In this document: in pieces, positions 14,923 through 21,384 of the stretch
Layout of the letters: each line of letters opens with the position of its first letter
How positions within the stretch are numbered: the first letter of the stretch is position 1
Origin: VRUE01 sp035997045
GTDB taxonomy: Bacteria; Actinomycetota; Thermoleophilia; Solirubrobacterales; 70-9
NCBI GenBank assembly: GCA_035997045.1
Contig: DASYIY010000023.1
Location: 1 to 48,486, forward strand
DNA: 48,486 nucleotides
Reading direction: 5' to 3'
Notes under the pieces: generated by a model
Seen by the model: only the letters and a program-made list of their open reading frames with translations
What the model was told of the DNA's origin: nothing
The model's database searches: none
Position numbers and translations under genes: made by a program

Positions 14923-16860
14923 ATCGAGGCGGCTACTCAAAAGATCACTGTCAGGCTTCCGGACGGGACGCCGCTGGAGCTTGCCGACGGCGCCTCCGGG
15001 GCCGATGCCGCGGCGGCGATCGGACCCGGGCTGGCCAAGGCTGCGCTGGCGATTCGCGTCGACGGCGAGCTTCGCGACCTCTCGGCCGCGCTTCCCGACG
15101 GGGCCGAGATCGCGATCCTCACCGATCGCGATCCCGAGGCGCTTGCCCTGATCCGCCACGACGCCGCTCACGTCATGGCCGAGGCGGTACAGGAGCTCTA
15201 TCCCGGCACCAAGGTGACGATCGGGCCGGCGATCGAGAACGGCTTCTACTACGACTTCGATTTTCCCTCCGAGGTCAAGGTCACGGACGCCGACCTGGAG
15301 AAGATCGAGGCGGCGATGCGCGCCCACATCGAGGCCGACGAGGCTTTCGAGCGCCGCGACGTGCCGGTCGCCGAGGCGCGCGAGATCTTCAAAGCTCAAG
15401 ACGAGGACTACAAGGTCGAGCTGATCGACGATCTGGTCGCCAAAGAAGGCGTCGAGATCGTCTCGCTCTACCGCAACGGTCCCTTCGAGGACCTCTGTCG
15501 CGGCCCGCACGGCCCTTCCACTGGCCGGATCGAGGCGATCAAGCTCAGCTCGCTCGCCGGCGCCTACTGGCGCGGCGACGAGAAGCGCCAAATGCTGACC
15601 CGGATCTACGGCACGGCCTTCTTCTCGAAGAAGGAGCTCAACAAGCACCTGGAGTTGATCGAGCAGGCGAAGAAGCGCGACCACCGCCGCCTCGGCCCCC
15701 AGCTCGGCATCTTCATGCTGCGCGAGGAGGCGCCCGGGATGCCCTTCTGGCTGCCCAACGGAACGACCCTGCTGCACTTGATCGAGGGCGAGGTCCAGGC
15801 CCAGCTGCGCAAGCGCGGCTACAAGGAGATCGCCACGCCGCAGGTGCTCGACGAGGAGCTCTGGCATCGCTCCGGGCACTGGGACAACTACCGCGACGAC
15901 ATGTACTTCATGCAATCCGACGAGAAGCGCCTGGCGCTGCGGCCGATGAACTGCCCCGGCGCCTGCCTCGTCTTCGACTCCGAACGCCACTCCTACCGCG
16001 AGCTGCCGCTGCGCCTGGCCGAGTTCGGCCGCGTCTCCCGCAACGAGCGCGAGGGCGTCCTGCACGGGCTGCTGCGGGTGCGCGCCTTCACCCAGGACGA
16101 CGCCCACGTTTACTGCACCGAGGAGCAGATCGCCGACGAGGTCGCCGATATCTGCGAGGCGATCGACGAGCTTTACGCTCGCTTCGGCTTCGAGGACGTG
16201 CGGGTCGAGCTCTCGACCCGGCCGGAGAAGTCGATGGGCTCTGAGCAGCAGTGGGACAAGGCCGAGGCGGCGCTGACGGAGGCGCTCGACCGCCAGGGCC
16301 GCGAGTACGAGCTCAACCCCGGTGACGGCGCCTTCTACGGACCGAAGATCGACTTCCACGTCACCGACGCGCTCGGCCGCTCCTGGCAGTGCGGCACCTG
16401 CCAGCTCGACTTCCAGATGCCCGAGCGTTTCGACCTCAGCTACGTCGGCGCCGACGACGGGGCGCATCGCCCCGTGATGATCCACCGCGCCCTGCTCGGC
16501 TCGATGGAGCGCTTCGCCGGGATCCTGATCGAGCACTACGCCGGCCGCTTTCCGGTCTGGCTGGCGCCGGTGCAAGCGATCGTCTTGCCGGTCTCCGACA
16601 AGCACAACGAGTACGCCGGGCGGGTCCTCGCCGAGCTGCGCGAAGCGGGCGTGCGGGTCGAGTCCGACGACCGCTCCGAGTCGGTCGGCAAGAAGATCCG
16701 CGACGCCGAGCTGGGTCGCTATCCCTACATGCTGGTCGTCGGCGACCGCGAGCAGGAGGCCGGGGGAGTGGCCGTTCGTTCGCACGCCGACGGCGAGCTG
16801 GGCGCGATGCCCTTGGCTGACTTCGCCGGCCGAGTCAACGTCGAGAGCGTGTCTTCCTGA
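14923..16860 (+). CDS. thrS: Threonyl-tRNA synthetase with no canonical start codon
   Basis: Charges tRNA-Thr. The domains are TGS (about 1-65, from TQKITVRLPDG), the editing domain with its HxxxH (RHDAAHVMAEA), the class II catalytic core (motif 2 region with RPMNCPG, zinc Cys near 343; TQDDAH, His near 396; the HRALLGSMERF motif 3 region, His near 525) and a C-terminal anticodon domain. The reading frame is open from the TAG at 14911 but has no ATG, GTG or TTG until 15175, which lies inside the editing domain. The ATC at 14923 is placed exactly where a start is expected (IEAATQKITV), 6 nt after a -10-like TAGCAT (14911-14916). Either ATC is used, or this base differs from the living sequence. 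The only ATG nearby (14915) is out of frame. Confidence 0.9.
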   Translation: MEAATQKITVRLPDGTPLELADGASGADAAAAIGPGLAKAALAIRVDGELRDLSAALPDGAEIAILTDRDPEALALIRHDAAHVMAEAVQELYPGTKVTIGPAIENGFYYDFDFPSEVKVTDADLEKIEAAMRAHIEADEAFERRDVPVAEAREIFKAQDEDYKVELIDDLVAKEGVEIVSLYRNGPFEDLCRGPHGPSTGRIEAIKLSSLAGAYWRGDEKRQMLTRIYGTAFFSKKELNKHLELIEQAKKRDHRRLGPQLGIFMLREEAPGMPFWLPNGTTLLHLIEGEVQAQLRKRGYKEIATPQVLDEELWHRSGHWDNYRDDMYFMQSDEKRLALRPMNCPGACLVFDSERHSYRELPLRLAEFGRVSRNEREGVLHGLLRVRAFTQDDAHVYCTEEQIADEVADICEAIDELYARFGFEDVRVELSTRPEKSMGSEQQWDKAEAALTEALDRQGREYELNPGDGAFYGPKIDFHVTDALGRSWQCGTCQLDFQMPERFDLSYVGADDGAHRPVMIHRALLGSMERFAGILIEHYAGRFPVWLAPVQAIVLPVSDKHNEYAGRVLAELREAGVRVESDDRSESVGKKIRDAELGRYPYMLVVGDREQEAGGVAVRSHADGELGAMPLADFAGRVNVESVSS

Positions 16861-16868
16861 CCCAGGGC

Positions 16869-16896
16869 TTGCCACTTCGCATCCTCTGTCTATACT
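16869..16896 (+). promoter_or_regulatory. Sigma-70-type promoter for infC
   Basis: TTGCCA (16869-16874) and TATACT (16891-16896) are separated by 16 bp, the best -35/-10 pair seen in the window. It predicts a transcript starting near 16903 with a leader of about 98 nt before the infC GTG. Confidence 0.7.
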
Positions 16897-17000
16897 CCGG
16901 ACACTTGATCGCAGGCACCCCAAACACCCCACGCCGCTGAGCGTCCCGTGCCTGTCTCCCTACCTCTCGTCCGCTTGAAGCTCCACACCTCACTTAGATA

Positions 17001-17762
17001 GTGCCGGTCCCGCGTAGGTTCGACCGGCGCCCACCAGAGCGCGATACGACCCGGATCAACGAGCGGATCCGCGTCCCCAAAGTGCGCCTGATCGGCGCCG
17101 AGGGGGAGCAGCTCGGGATCGTCGACATCGATGAGGCACTCAAACGCGCCCAGGACGCAGACCTCGACCTGGTTGAGGTCGCGCCCGGCTCGAAGCCGCC
17201 TGTCACCCGCCTGCTCGACTACTCGAAGTACAAGTACGAGCAGGAGCAGAAGCAAAAGCAGGCCCGCAAGCACCAGCAGCAGGTCAACATCCGCGAGATC
17301 AAGCTGCGGCCGAAGATCGCCCAGCACGACTACGAGACCAAGAAGGGGCACGTCGAGCGCTTCTTGCGCCACCAGGACAAGGTCAAGATCACGATCATGT
17401 TCCGCGGCCGCGAGCAGGCGCATCCGGAGCGGGGCAGGGCACTGCTGCAGAAGCTCTATGAGGATCTCGACGGCCTCGCCGTTATCGAGTCTCAGCCTTT
17501 GCAGGAAGGGCGCAACATGAGCATGCTGCTGGCGCCTGGCAAAGAGGCGGCCAAAGTCGAGGACGAGGGCGCGGAGGAGCCCAGCGACGAGGCAGCGCCC
17601 GCCGCGGCCCAGAAACCGGCCGCCGAGGAGACTGCCGAGACTGAGGAGGGACCGGCGACTGAGGAGACACCGGTTGCCGAGGAGACGCCTGCTGTCGAGG
17701 ACGAGCCCGCCGATGAGAACGCCGCCGAGGATGCGCCCGGCGACGACGCAGCAGCGGCTTAG
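17001..17762 (+). CDS. infC: Translation initiation factor IF-3 with acidic C-terminal tail
   Basis: Binds the 30S subunit and checks start-codon choice. The N-domain (about 12-85; RINERIRVPKVRLIGAEGEQ), a helical KYKYEQEQKQKQARK linker and the C-domain to about 174 (KLRPKIAQHDYETKKGH, KVKITIMFRGRE, then QEGRNMSMLLAP) are complete. Residues 175-253 are an extra Glu/Ala/Pro/Thr-rich acidic tail (EETAETEEGPATEETPVAEE and similar) absent from ordinary IF-3 of about 180 aa. The start is GTG 17001, preceded by ATA (16998) and an in-frame stop (16995), and has no clear Shine-Dalgarno. It has its own promoter. wecB converges and overlaps the 3' end by 4 nt, separating infC from its usual partners rpmI-rplT. 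Confidence 0.95.
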   Translation: MPVPRRFDRRPPERDTTRINERIRVPKVRLIGAEGEQLGIVDIDEALKRAQDADLDLVEVAPGSKPPVTRLLDYSKYKYEQEQKQKQARKHQQQVNIREIKLRPKIAQHDYETKKGHVERFLRHQDKVKITIMFRGREQAHPERGRALLQKLYEDLDGLAVIESQPLQEGRNMSMLLAPGKEAAKVEDEGAEEPSDEAAPAAAQKPAAEETAETEEGPATEETPVAEETPAVEDEPADENAAEDAPGDDAAAA

Positions 17763-18841
17763 CTCCCTTCGCGTCCCACTACTACTTCGGCGATTCGCTC
17801 GGACGCGTGGCCGTCCCATAGGGGCGGTGGCTCCGGTCGCCCTGGAGGGCGCTGAGCTAGAGCCGCCGGGATCTGGGAGATCGCGGCGGGATCGAGGCCG
17901 AGCAGGGTGTTGGTGCCGGCGGTGATCGTTATCGGTCGCTCGGTGTTGTCCCGCAGGGTGAAGCAGGGGATGCCAAGGTAGGTCGTCTCCTCCTGGATGC
18001 CGCCCGAGTCGGTTAGGACGGCTCCGGCGTCGGCGAGGAGCGAGAGGAAGTCGATGTAGCCGAGCGGGTCGCAGAGCAGCAGGCCTGGGTGCTCGGAGGC
18101 GATCGCCTCCATCATCGTCCGGGTGCGCGGATGCACGGGGAAGACGACTGGCATCGCGCGCGCCAGGGCGGCGAGCTGCTCGATCGCGGCCGGCAGCAGC
18201 GGACCGTCGACGAGGGCCGGGCGGTGCAGGGTGACGAGGACGTATGAGCCGGGCTCGACGCCGAGGCGAGTCGCCGTGCCGGTGGAGCGGAAGCGATCTT
18301 CGAGGGCGACGAGCGTGTCGATCATCGTGTTGCCGACCAGGTGAATCCGCCCGGCGGGAATGCCGTCGGCGTGGAGGTTGTCGTTGGCCTCGGGGCTGTG
18401 GATGAAGAGCTGATCGGAGAGCTGGTCGGTGACGATCCGGTTCAGCTCCTCGGGCATCGTGCGGTCGAAGCTGCGCAGGCCGGACTCGATGTGGGCGACC
18501 GGGATCTGCATCTTGGCAGCGGTCAGAGCCGCCGCCATGGTTGAGTTGACGTCACCGGGAACCATCACCAGGTCCGGGCGCTCCTCCACCAGTACCGGCT
18601 CCAGCCGTTCCATCACCCGCGCCGTCTGCTGTGCGTGGCTGCCCGATCCGACCTCGAGCATGTGGTCGGGCGCCGGTACGCCGAGCTGCTCGAGGAAGAC
18701 CTCCGACATCAGCCGGTCGTAGTGCTGGCCGGTGTGGACGATCGCCTGCCGCCCCTCCGGCGATCGCTCGCGCAGGGCGCCGATCACCGGCGCCGTCTTG
18801 ACGAAGTTGGGACGGGTTCCGACCACGTAGACGATGCGCAT
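17759..18841 (-). CDS. wecB: UDP-N-acetylglucosamine 2-epimerase (non-hydrolysing)
   Basis: Interconverts UDP-GlcNAc and UDP-ManNAc for cell-wall or surface polysaccharide. The 360 residues are normal: VVGTRPNFVKTAPVIGALRE at the N-terminus, MVPGDVNSTMAAALTAAK, PVAHIESGLRSFDRTMPEE, VGNTMIDTL, VTLHRPALVD, and VLTDSGGIQEETTYLGIPC with the UDP-binding signature. It is transcribed against its neighbours: its stop overlaps infC tail to tail by 4 nt, and its start diverges from rpmI. A -10-like TACTGT (complement of 18850-18855) lies 8 nt before the ATG. No other surface-sugar gene is adjacent, so it looks inserted into the infC-rpmI-rplT operon. Confidence 0.93.
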   Translation of the reverse strand: MRIVYVVGTRPNFVKTAPVIGALRERSPEGRQAIVHTGQHYDRLMSEVFLEQLGVPAPDHMLEVGSGSHAQQTARVMERLEPVLVEERPDLVMVPGDVNSTMAAALTAAKMQIPVAHIESGLRSFDRTMPEELNRIVTDQLSDQLFIHSPEANDNLHADGIPAGRIHLVGNTMIDTLVALEDRFRSTGTATRLGVEPGSYVLVTLHRPALVDGPLLPAAIEQLAALARAMPVVFPVHPRTRTMMEAIASEHPGLLLCDPLGYIDFLSLLADAGAVLTDSGGIQEETTYLGIPCFTLRDNTERPITITAGTNTLLGLDPAAISQIPAALAQRPPGRPEPPPLWDGHASERIAEVVVGREGS

Positions 18842-18872
18842 CGGGCGCCACAGTACCCTGCGCCCCGCCTTT

Positions 18873-18907
18873 CGCCTGCAAAAGGGAGAGCAAAAGACTC
18901 TCAGGCG
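18873..18907 (+). promoter_or_regulatory. Possible folded leader upstream of rpmI
   Basis: CGCCTG (18873-18878) can pair with CAGGCG (18902-18907), enclosing AGAG (18887-18890) with CTCT (18898-18901). It sits between the divergent wecB and rpmI starts. Leaders bound by L20 regulate rpmI-rplT in other bacteria; the link here is only positional. Confidence 0.3.
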
Positions 18908-18934
18908 CGCGCGTCTGCTTCAATAGCGGACCCG

Positions 18935-19135
18935 ATGCCCAAGATGAAAACTCACTCCGGCGCCAAGAAGCGCTTTCGCAAGACCGCGACGGGCAAGCTG
19001 CGCGGGCGGCGCGCCTACTCGAGCCACATCCTCGAGAAGAAGTCGCCGAAGCGCAAGCGGCGGATGGCGCGGCCGGTGGAGATCGCTCCGTCTGACACCC
19101 GGACGGTGCGCAAGCTGCTTGGAGGCGGCAAGTGA
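18935..19135 (+). CDS. rpmI: 50S ribosomal protein L35
   Basis: 66 residues, highly basic, with the standard start MPKMKTHSGAKKRFRKTATG and a KKSPKRKRRMARP segment. ATG 18935 gives the family N-terminus; longer in-frame ORF upstream is the shadow of wecB. The TGA stop overlaps the rplT GTG (GTGA), so L35 and L20 are translationally coupled. Both are separated from infC by the opposed wecB. Confidence 0.97.
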   Translation: MPKMKTHSGAKKRFRKTATGKLRGRRAYSSHILEKKSPKRKRRMARPVEIAPSDTRTVRKLLGGGK

Positions 19136-19491
19136 GCCGGGTCAAGCGGTCCGTACACGCGCGCAAGAAGCGCCGCAAAGTCCTTAAGGAAGCGAAAGGC
19201 TATTTCGGCCGCAAGCACTCCTCTTACCGTTTCGCCAAAGAGCAGGTGCAGCGCTCTGGGATGTACGCCTACCGCGACCGGCGCAACCGCAAGCGCGAGT
19301 TCCGCCGTCTCTGGATCACCCGCATCAACGCCGCCGCACGGCTGGAGGGCATGAGCTACTCCGAACTGATTCACGGTCTCAACGGGGCCGGGGTCGAGGT
19401 CAACCGCAAGATGCTCGCCGAGATCGCGGTCTCAGACCGCGAGGCCTTCCGCCGATTTGTGGAGCTAGCCCGGGAGGGTGCGGCCGCCTAG
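19132..19491 (+). CDS. rplT: 50S ribosomal protein L20
   Basis: 119 residues, an early 50S assembly protein. It carries the long basic N-terminal extension (SVHARKKRRKVLKEAKGYFG) and the globular RNA-binding part with LWITRINAAAR and SYSELIHGL-like sequence (YSELIHGLNGAGVEVNRKML). The GTG start overlaps the rpmI stop by 4 nt. A strong intrinsic terminator follows 27 nt downstream. In other bacteria L20 represses its own operon. Confidence 0.97.
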   Translation: MSRVKRSVHARKKRRKVLKEAKGYFGRKHSSYRFAKEQVQRSGMYAYRDRRNRKREFRRLWITRINAAARLEGMSYSELIHGLNGAGVEVNRKMLAEIAVSDREAFRRFVELAREGAAA

Positions 19492-19518
19492 CCGCAGCCA
19501 AGCACTCCACTTTCCCGG

Positions 19519-19547
19519 GCGGGCCGTCTTCACGGCCCGCTTTTTTT
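19519..19547 (+). terminator. Intrinsic terminator of rpmI-rplT
   Basis: GCGGGCCGT-CTTC-ACGGCCCGC forms a perfect 9-bp stem with a tetraloop, followed by seven T residues (19541-19547). It is the clearest rho-independent terminator in the window. Confidence 0.93.
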
Positions 19548-19601
19548 GTTCCAGGAGAAGAAACACGAGACAAGAAGACACAAACGACCGCACATCATCC
19601 G

Positions 19602-20321
19602 ATGATCGAAAGCCCCCAAAACGAGAAGCTGAAGCTGGTCCGCAAGCTGCGCGAGCGCAAGCACCGCGAGCGCGAGAGCGCCTTCGTCAGCGAGGGCGAG
19701 GATCTGCTCGAGGCCGGGCTCGCTGCCGGCGCGGAGCCGCGCTTCGTGCTCGTCGCGGCGGGCAGCGGCCTAACCGGGGAGGAGGTCGAGGCCGAGTTGC
19801 TCGCCGGGGCCTCGGCCCTCGGCTCGGGCACCCGGGCGATCGCCGTCTGGCCGCAACGTTGGACCGAGCCGGGCGGTTCGCCCTGCCTCTACCTGCACGG
19901 GGTCGGCGATCCCGGCAACGTCGGCACGATCATTCGCACCGCGCACGCTTTGCTCGAGGGCACCGTCGCGCTTGGCCCCGATTGCGCCGATCCCTTCTCG
20001 CCGAAGGCCGTGCGGGCCAGCATGGGCTCGATCTTCGGCCAACCGGTTGCGCGGGCCGAAGTCGGGGAGACGCCGGCGCCTCGCGCTGCCCTTGTCGCTC
20101 ACGACGGCGAGGCCCCATCGGCGCTGTCGGGGGCGGCCACGCTCTGCCTCGGTGCCGAGCGCGAGGGGCTCCCGGACGAGGTGCTCGCCGAGTGCGAGAC
20201 CCGGGTAACGATCCCACTCCGTCCCGGTGGCGTCGAGTCACTCAACGTCGCCGCCGTGGCTGCGATCTGCGCCGAGCGGATATCGTCGCTCGCCATGCCG
20301 AAGGGCTCTGATGGCAACTGA
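19602..20321 (+). CDS. TrmH/SpoU-family RNA 2'-O-methyltransferase
   Basis: 239 residues: a small N-terminal substrate-binding part (NEKLKLVRKLRERKHRE, FVSEGEDLLEAGL) and a C-terminal trefoil-knot SPOUT domain with the three family motifs (GVGDPGNVGTIIRTA; LGAEREGLPDEV; ESLNVAAVAAI). It uses S-adenosylmethionine to methylate a ribose in rRNA or tRNA; the exact target (RlmB-type 23S versus another site) cannot be told. The position next to pheS-pheT and rplT is a common place for this family. Its 3' end overlaps pheS by 11 nt. Confidence 0.9.
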   Translation: MIESPQNEKLKLVRKLRERKHRERESAFVSEGEDLLEAGLAAGAEPRFVLVAAGSGLTGEEVEAELLAGASALGSGTRAIAVWPQRWTEPGGSPCLYLHGVGDPGNVGTIIRTAHALLEGTVALGPDCADPFSPKAVRASMGSIFGQPVARAEVGETPAPRAALVAHDGEAPSALSGAATLCLGAEREGLPDEVLAECETRVTIPLRPGGVESLNVAAVAAICAERISSLAMPKGSDGN

Positions 20322-21384
20322 CGGAGGGCTTGAACGGATCGAGGAGATCAGGGTCGAGGCCGCCGCGGCGATCGAGGCCGCCGCCGGTACGGCCGAGCTG
20401 GAGGAGCTGCGGGTCCGCTACCTCGGCCGCAAGGCCGAGCTGACCGCGATCCTGCGCGGGATCGCGGAGTTGCCGGCGGAGGAACGGGGCAAGGTCGGCG
20501 GCGGCGCCAACAGGGCGCGCAAGGAGCTGGAGTCTCTGCTGGAGTCGCGGGCGGAGACGCTGGATGCCGGCGAGCTCGAGTCGCGGCTCGCTGCGGACAG
20601 TGTCGACGTCACCCTGCCCGGCGCACCGCCGCGGCCGGCCGGCCACATCCACCTGATCACCCGCACCACGCGCCAGATCGAGGACGTGATGGTCGGCCTC
20701 GGCTACCGGGTGATGGAGGGCCCGGAGATCGAGCACGACTACTACAACTTCACCGCTCTCAACCACCCCCCCGGACACCCGGCGCGGATGCTGCAGGACA
20801 CTTTCTACGTCCAGTCCGACCCCGAGGTGCTGCTGCGCACGCACACCTCGCCGGTGCAGACCCGCAGCATGGAGGCGCAGCCGCCGCCGATCTTCATGAT
20901 CGCCCCGGGCAAGGTCTACCGGCGCGACTCCGACGCCACCCACAGCCCGATGTTCCACCAGGTCGAGGGATTGGCGATCGGCGAGGGGATCACGCTCGCC
21001 GACCTGCAGGGCACGCTCGACGAGATGCTGCGGGCGATCTTCGGCGGCAACCGCGAGGCGCGGATGCGGCCGCACTTCTTCCCCTTCACCGAGCCCAGCG
21101 TCGAGTTCGACGTCTCCTGCTTCCAGTGCGAGGGAAGCGGCACGCTCGCGAGCGGCGAGCGCTGCAACCTCTGCAAGGGGATCGGCTGGATCGAGGTCGG
21201 CGGCGCCGGCATGGTCGATCCCAACGTGCTCGGCTTTGTCGAATCGAACGGCTACGACCCGGAGCGGGTGCAGGGCTTCGCCTTCGGCATGGGGGTCGAG
21301 CGGATCGCGATGCTGCGCCACGGCGTTCCCGACCTGCGGCGCTTCTTCGACAACGACGTCCGCGTCTTGGGGCAGTTCTCGTGA
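20311..21384 (+). CDS. pheS: Phenylalanyl-tRNA synthetase alpha subunit
   Basis: Catalytic subunit of the alpha2-beta2 enzyme. The 357 residues contain the N-terminal coiled coil (about 1-95; VRYLGRKAELTAILRG), then the class II core: GYRVMEGPEIEHDYYNF, LLRTHTSPVQTRSM, MFHQVEGLAIGEG, FFPFTEPSVEFDV and GFAFGMGVERIAMLRHG. An insertion around 271-300 has two CxxC pairs (CFQC and CNLC), probably a small zinc knuckle also seen in some other PheS proteins. ATG 20311 gives a full coiled coil and overlaps the methyltransferase gene. The stop overlaps the pheT GTG (GTGA). Confidence 0.97.
   Translation: MATDGGLERIEEIRVEAAAAIEAAAGTAELEELRVRYLGRKAELTAILRGIAELPAEERGKVGGGANRARKELESLLESRAETLDAGELESRLAADSVDVTLPGAPPRPAGHIHLITRTTRQIEDVMVGLGYRVMEGPEIEHDYYNFTALNHPPGHPARMLQDTFYVQSDPEVLLRTHTSPVQTRSMEAQPPPIFMIAPGKVYRRDSDATHSPMFHQVEGLAIGEGITLADLQGTLDEMLRAIFGGNREARMRPHFFPFTEPSVEFDVSCFQCEGSGTLASGERCNLCKGIGWIEVGGAGMVDPNVLGFVESNGYDPERVQGFAFGMGVERIAMLRHGVPDLRRFFDNDVRVLGQFS

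Noticed and set aside
14906..15151. ATG-started ORF at the thrS 5' end (ATG 14915)
   Set aside because: It runs in a different frame from thrS and encodes only Arg/Pro-rich shadow sequence; it does not supply the thrS start.
13495..16932. Very long minus-strand ORF (1145 codons) across the membrane-protein gene and thrS
   Set aside because: Mirror of real plus-strand genes in a GC-rich genome; composition is Arg/Leu/Asp-biased with no family motif. The same applies to the 1214-codon ORF opposite dnaE and other antisense ORFs.
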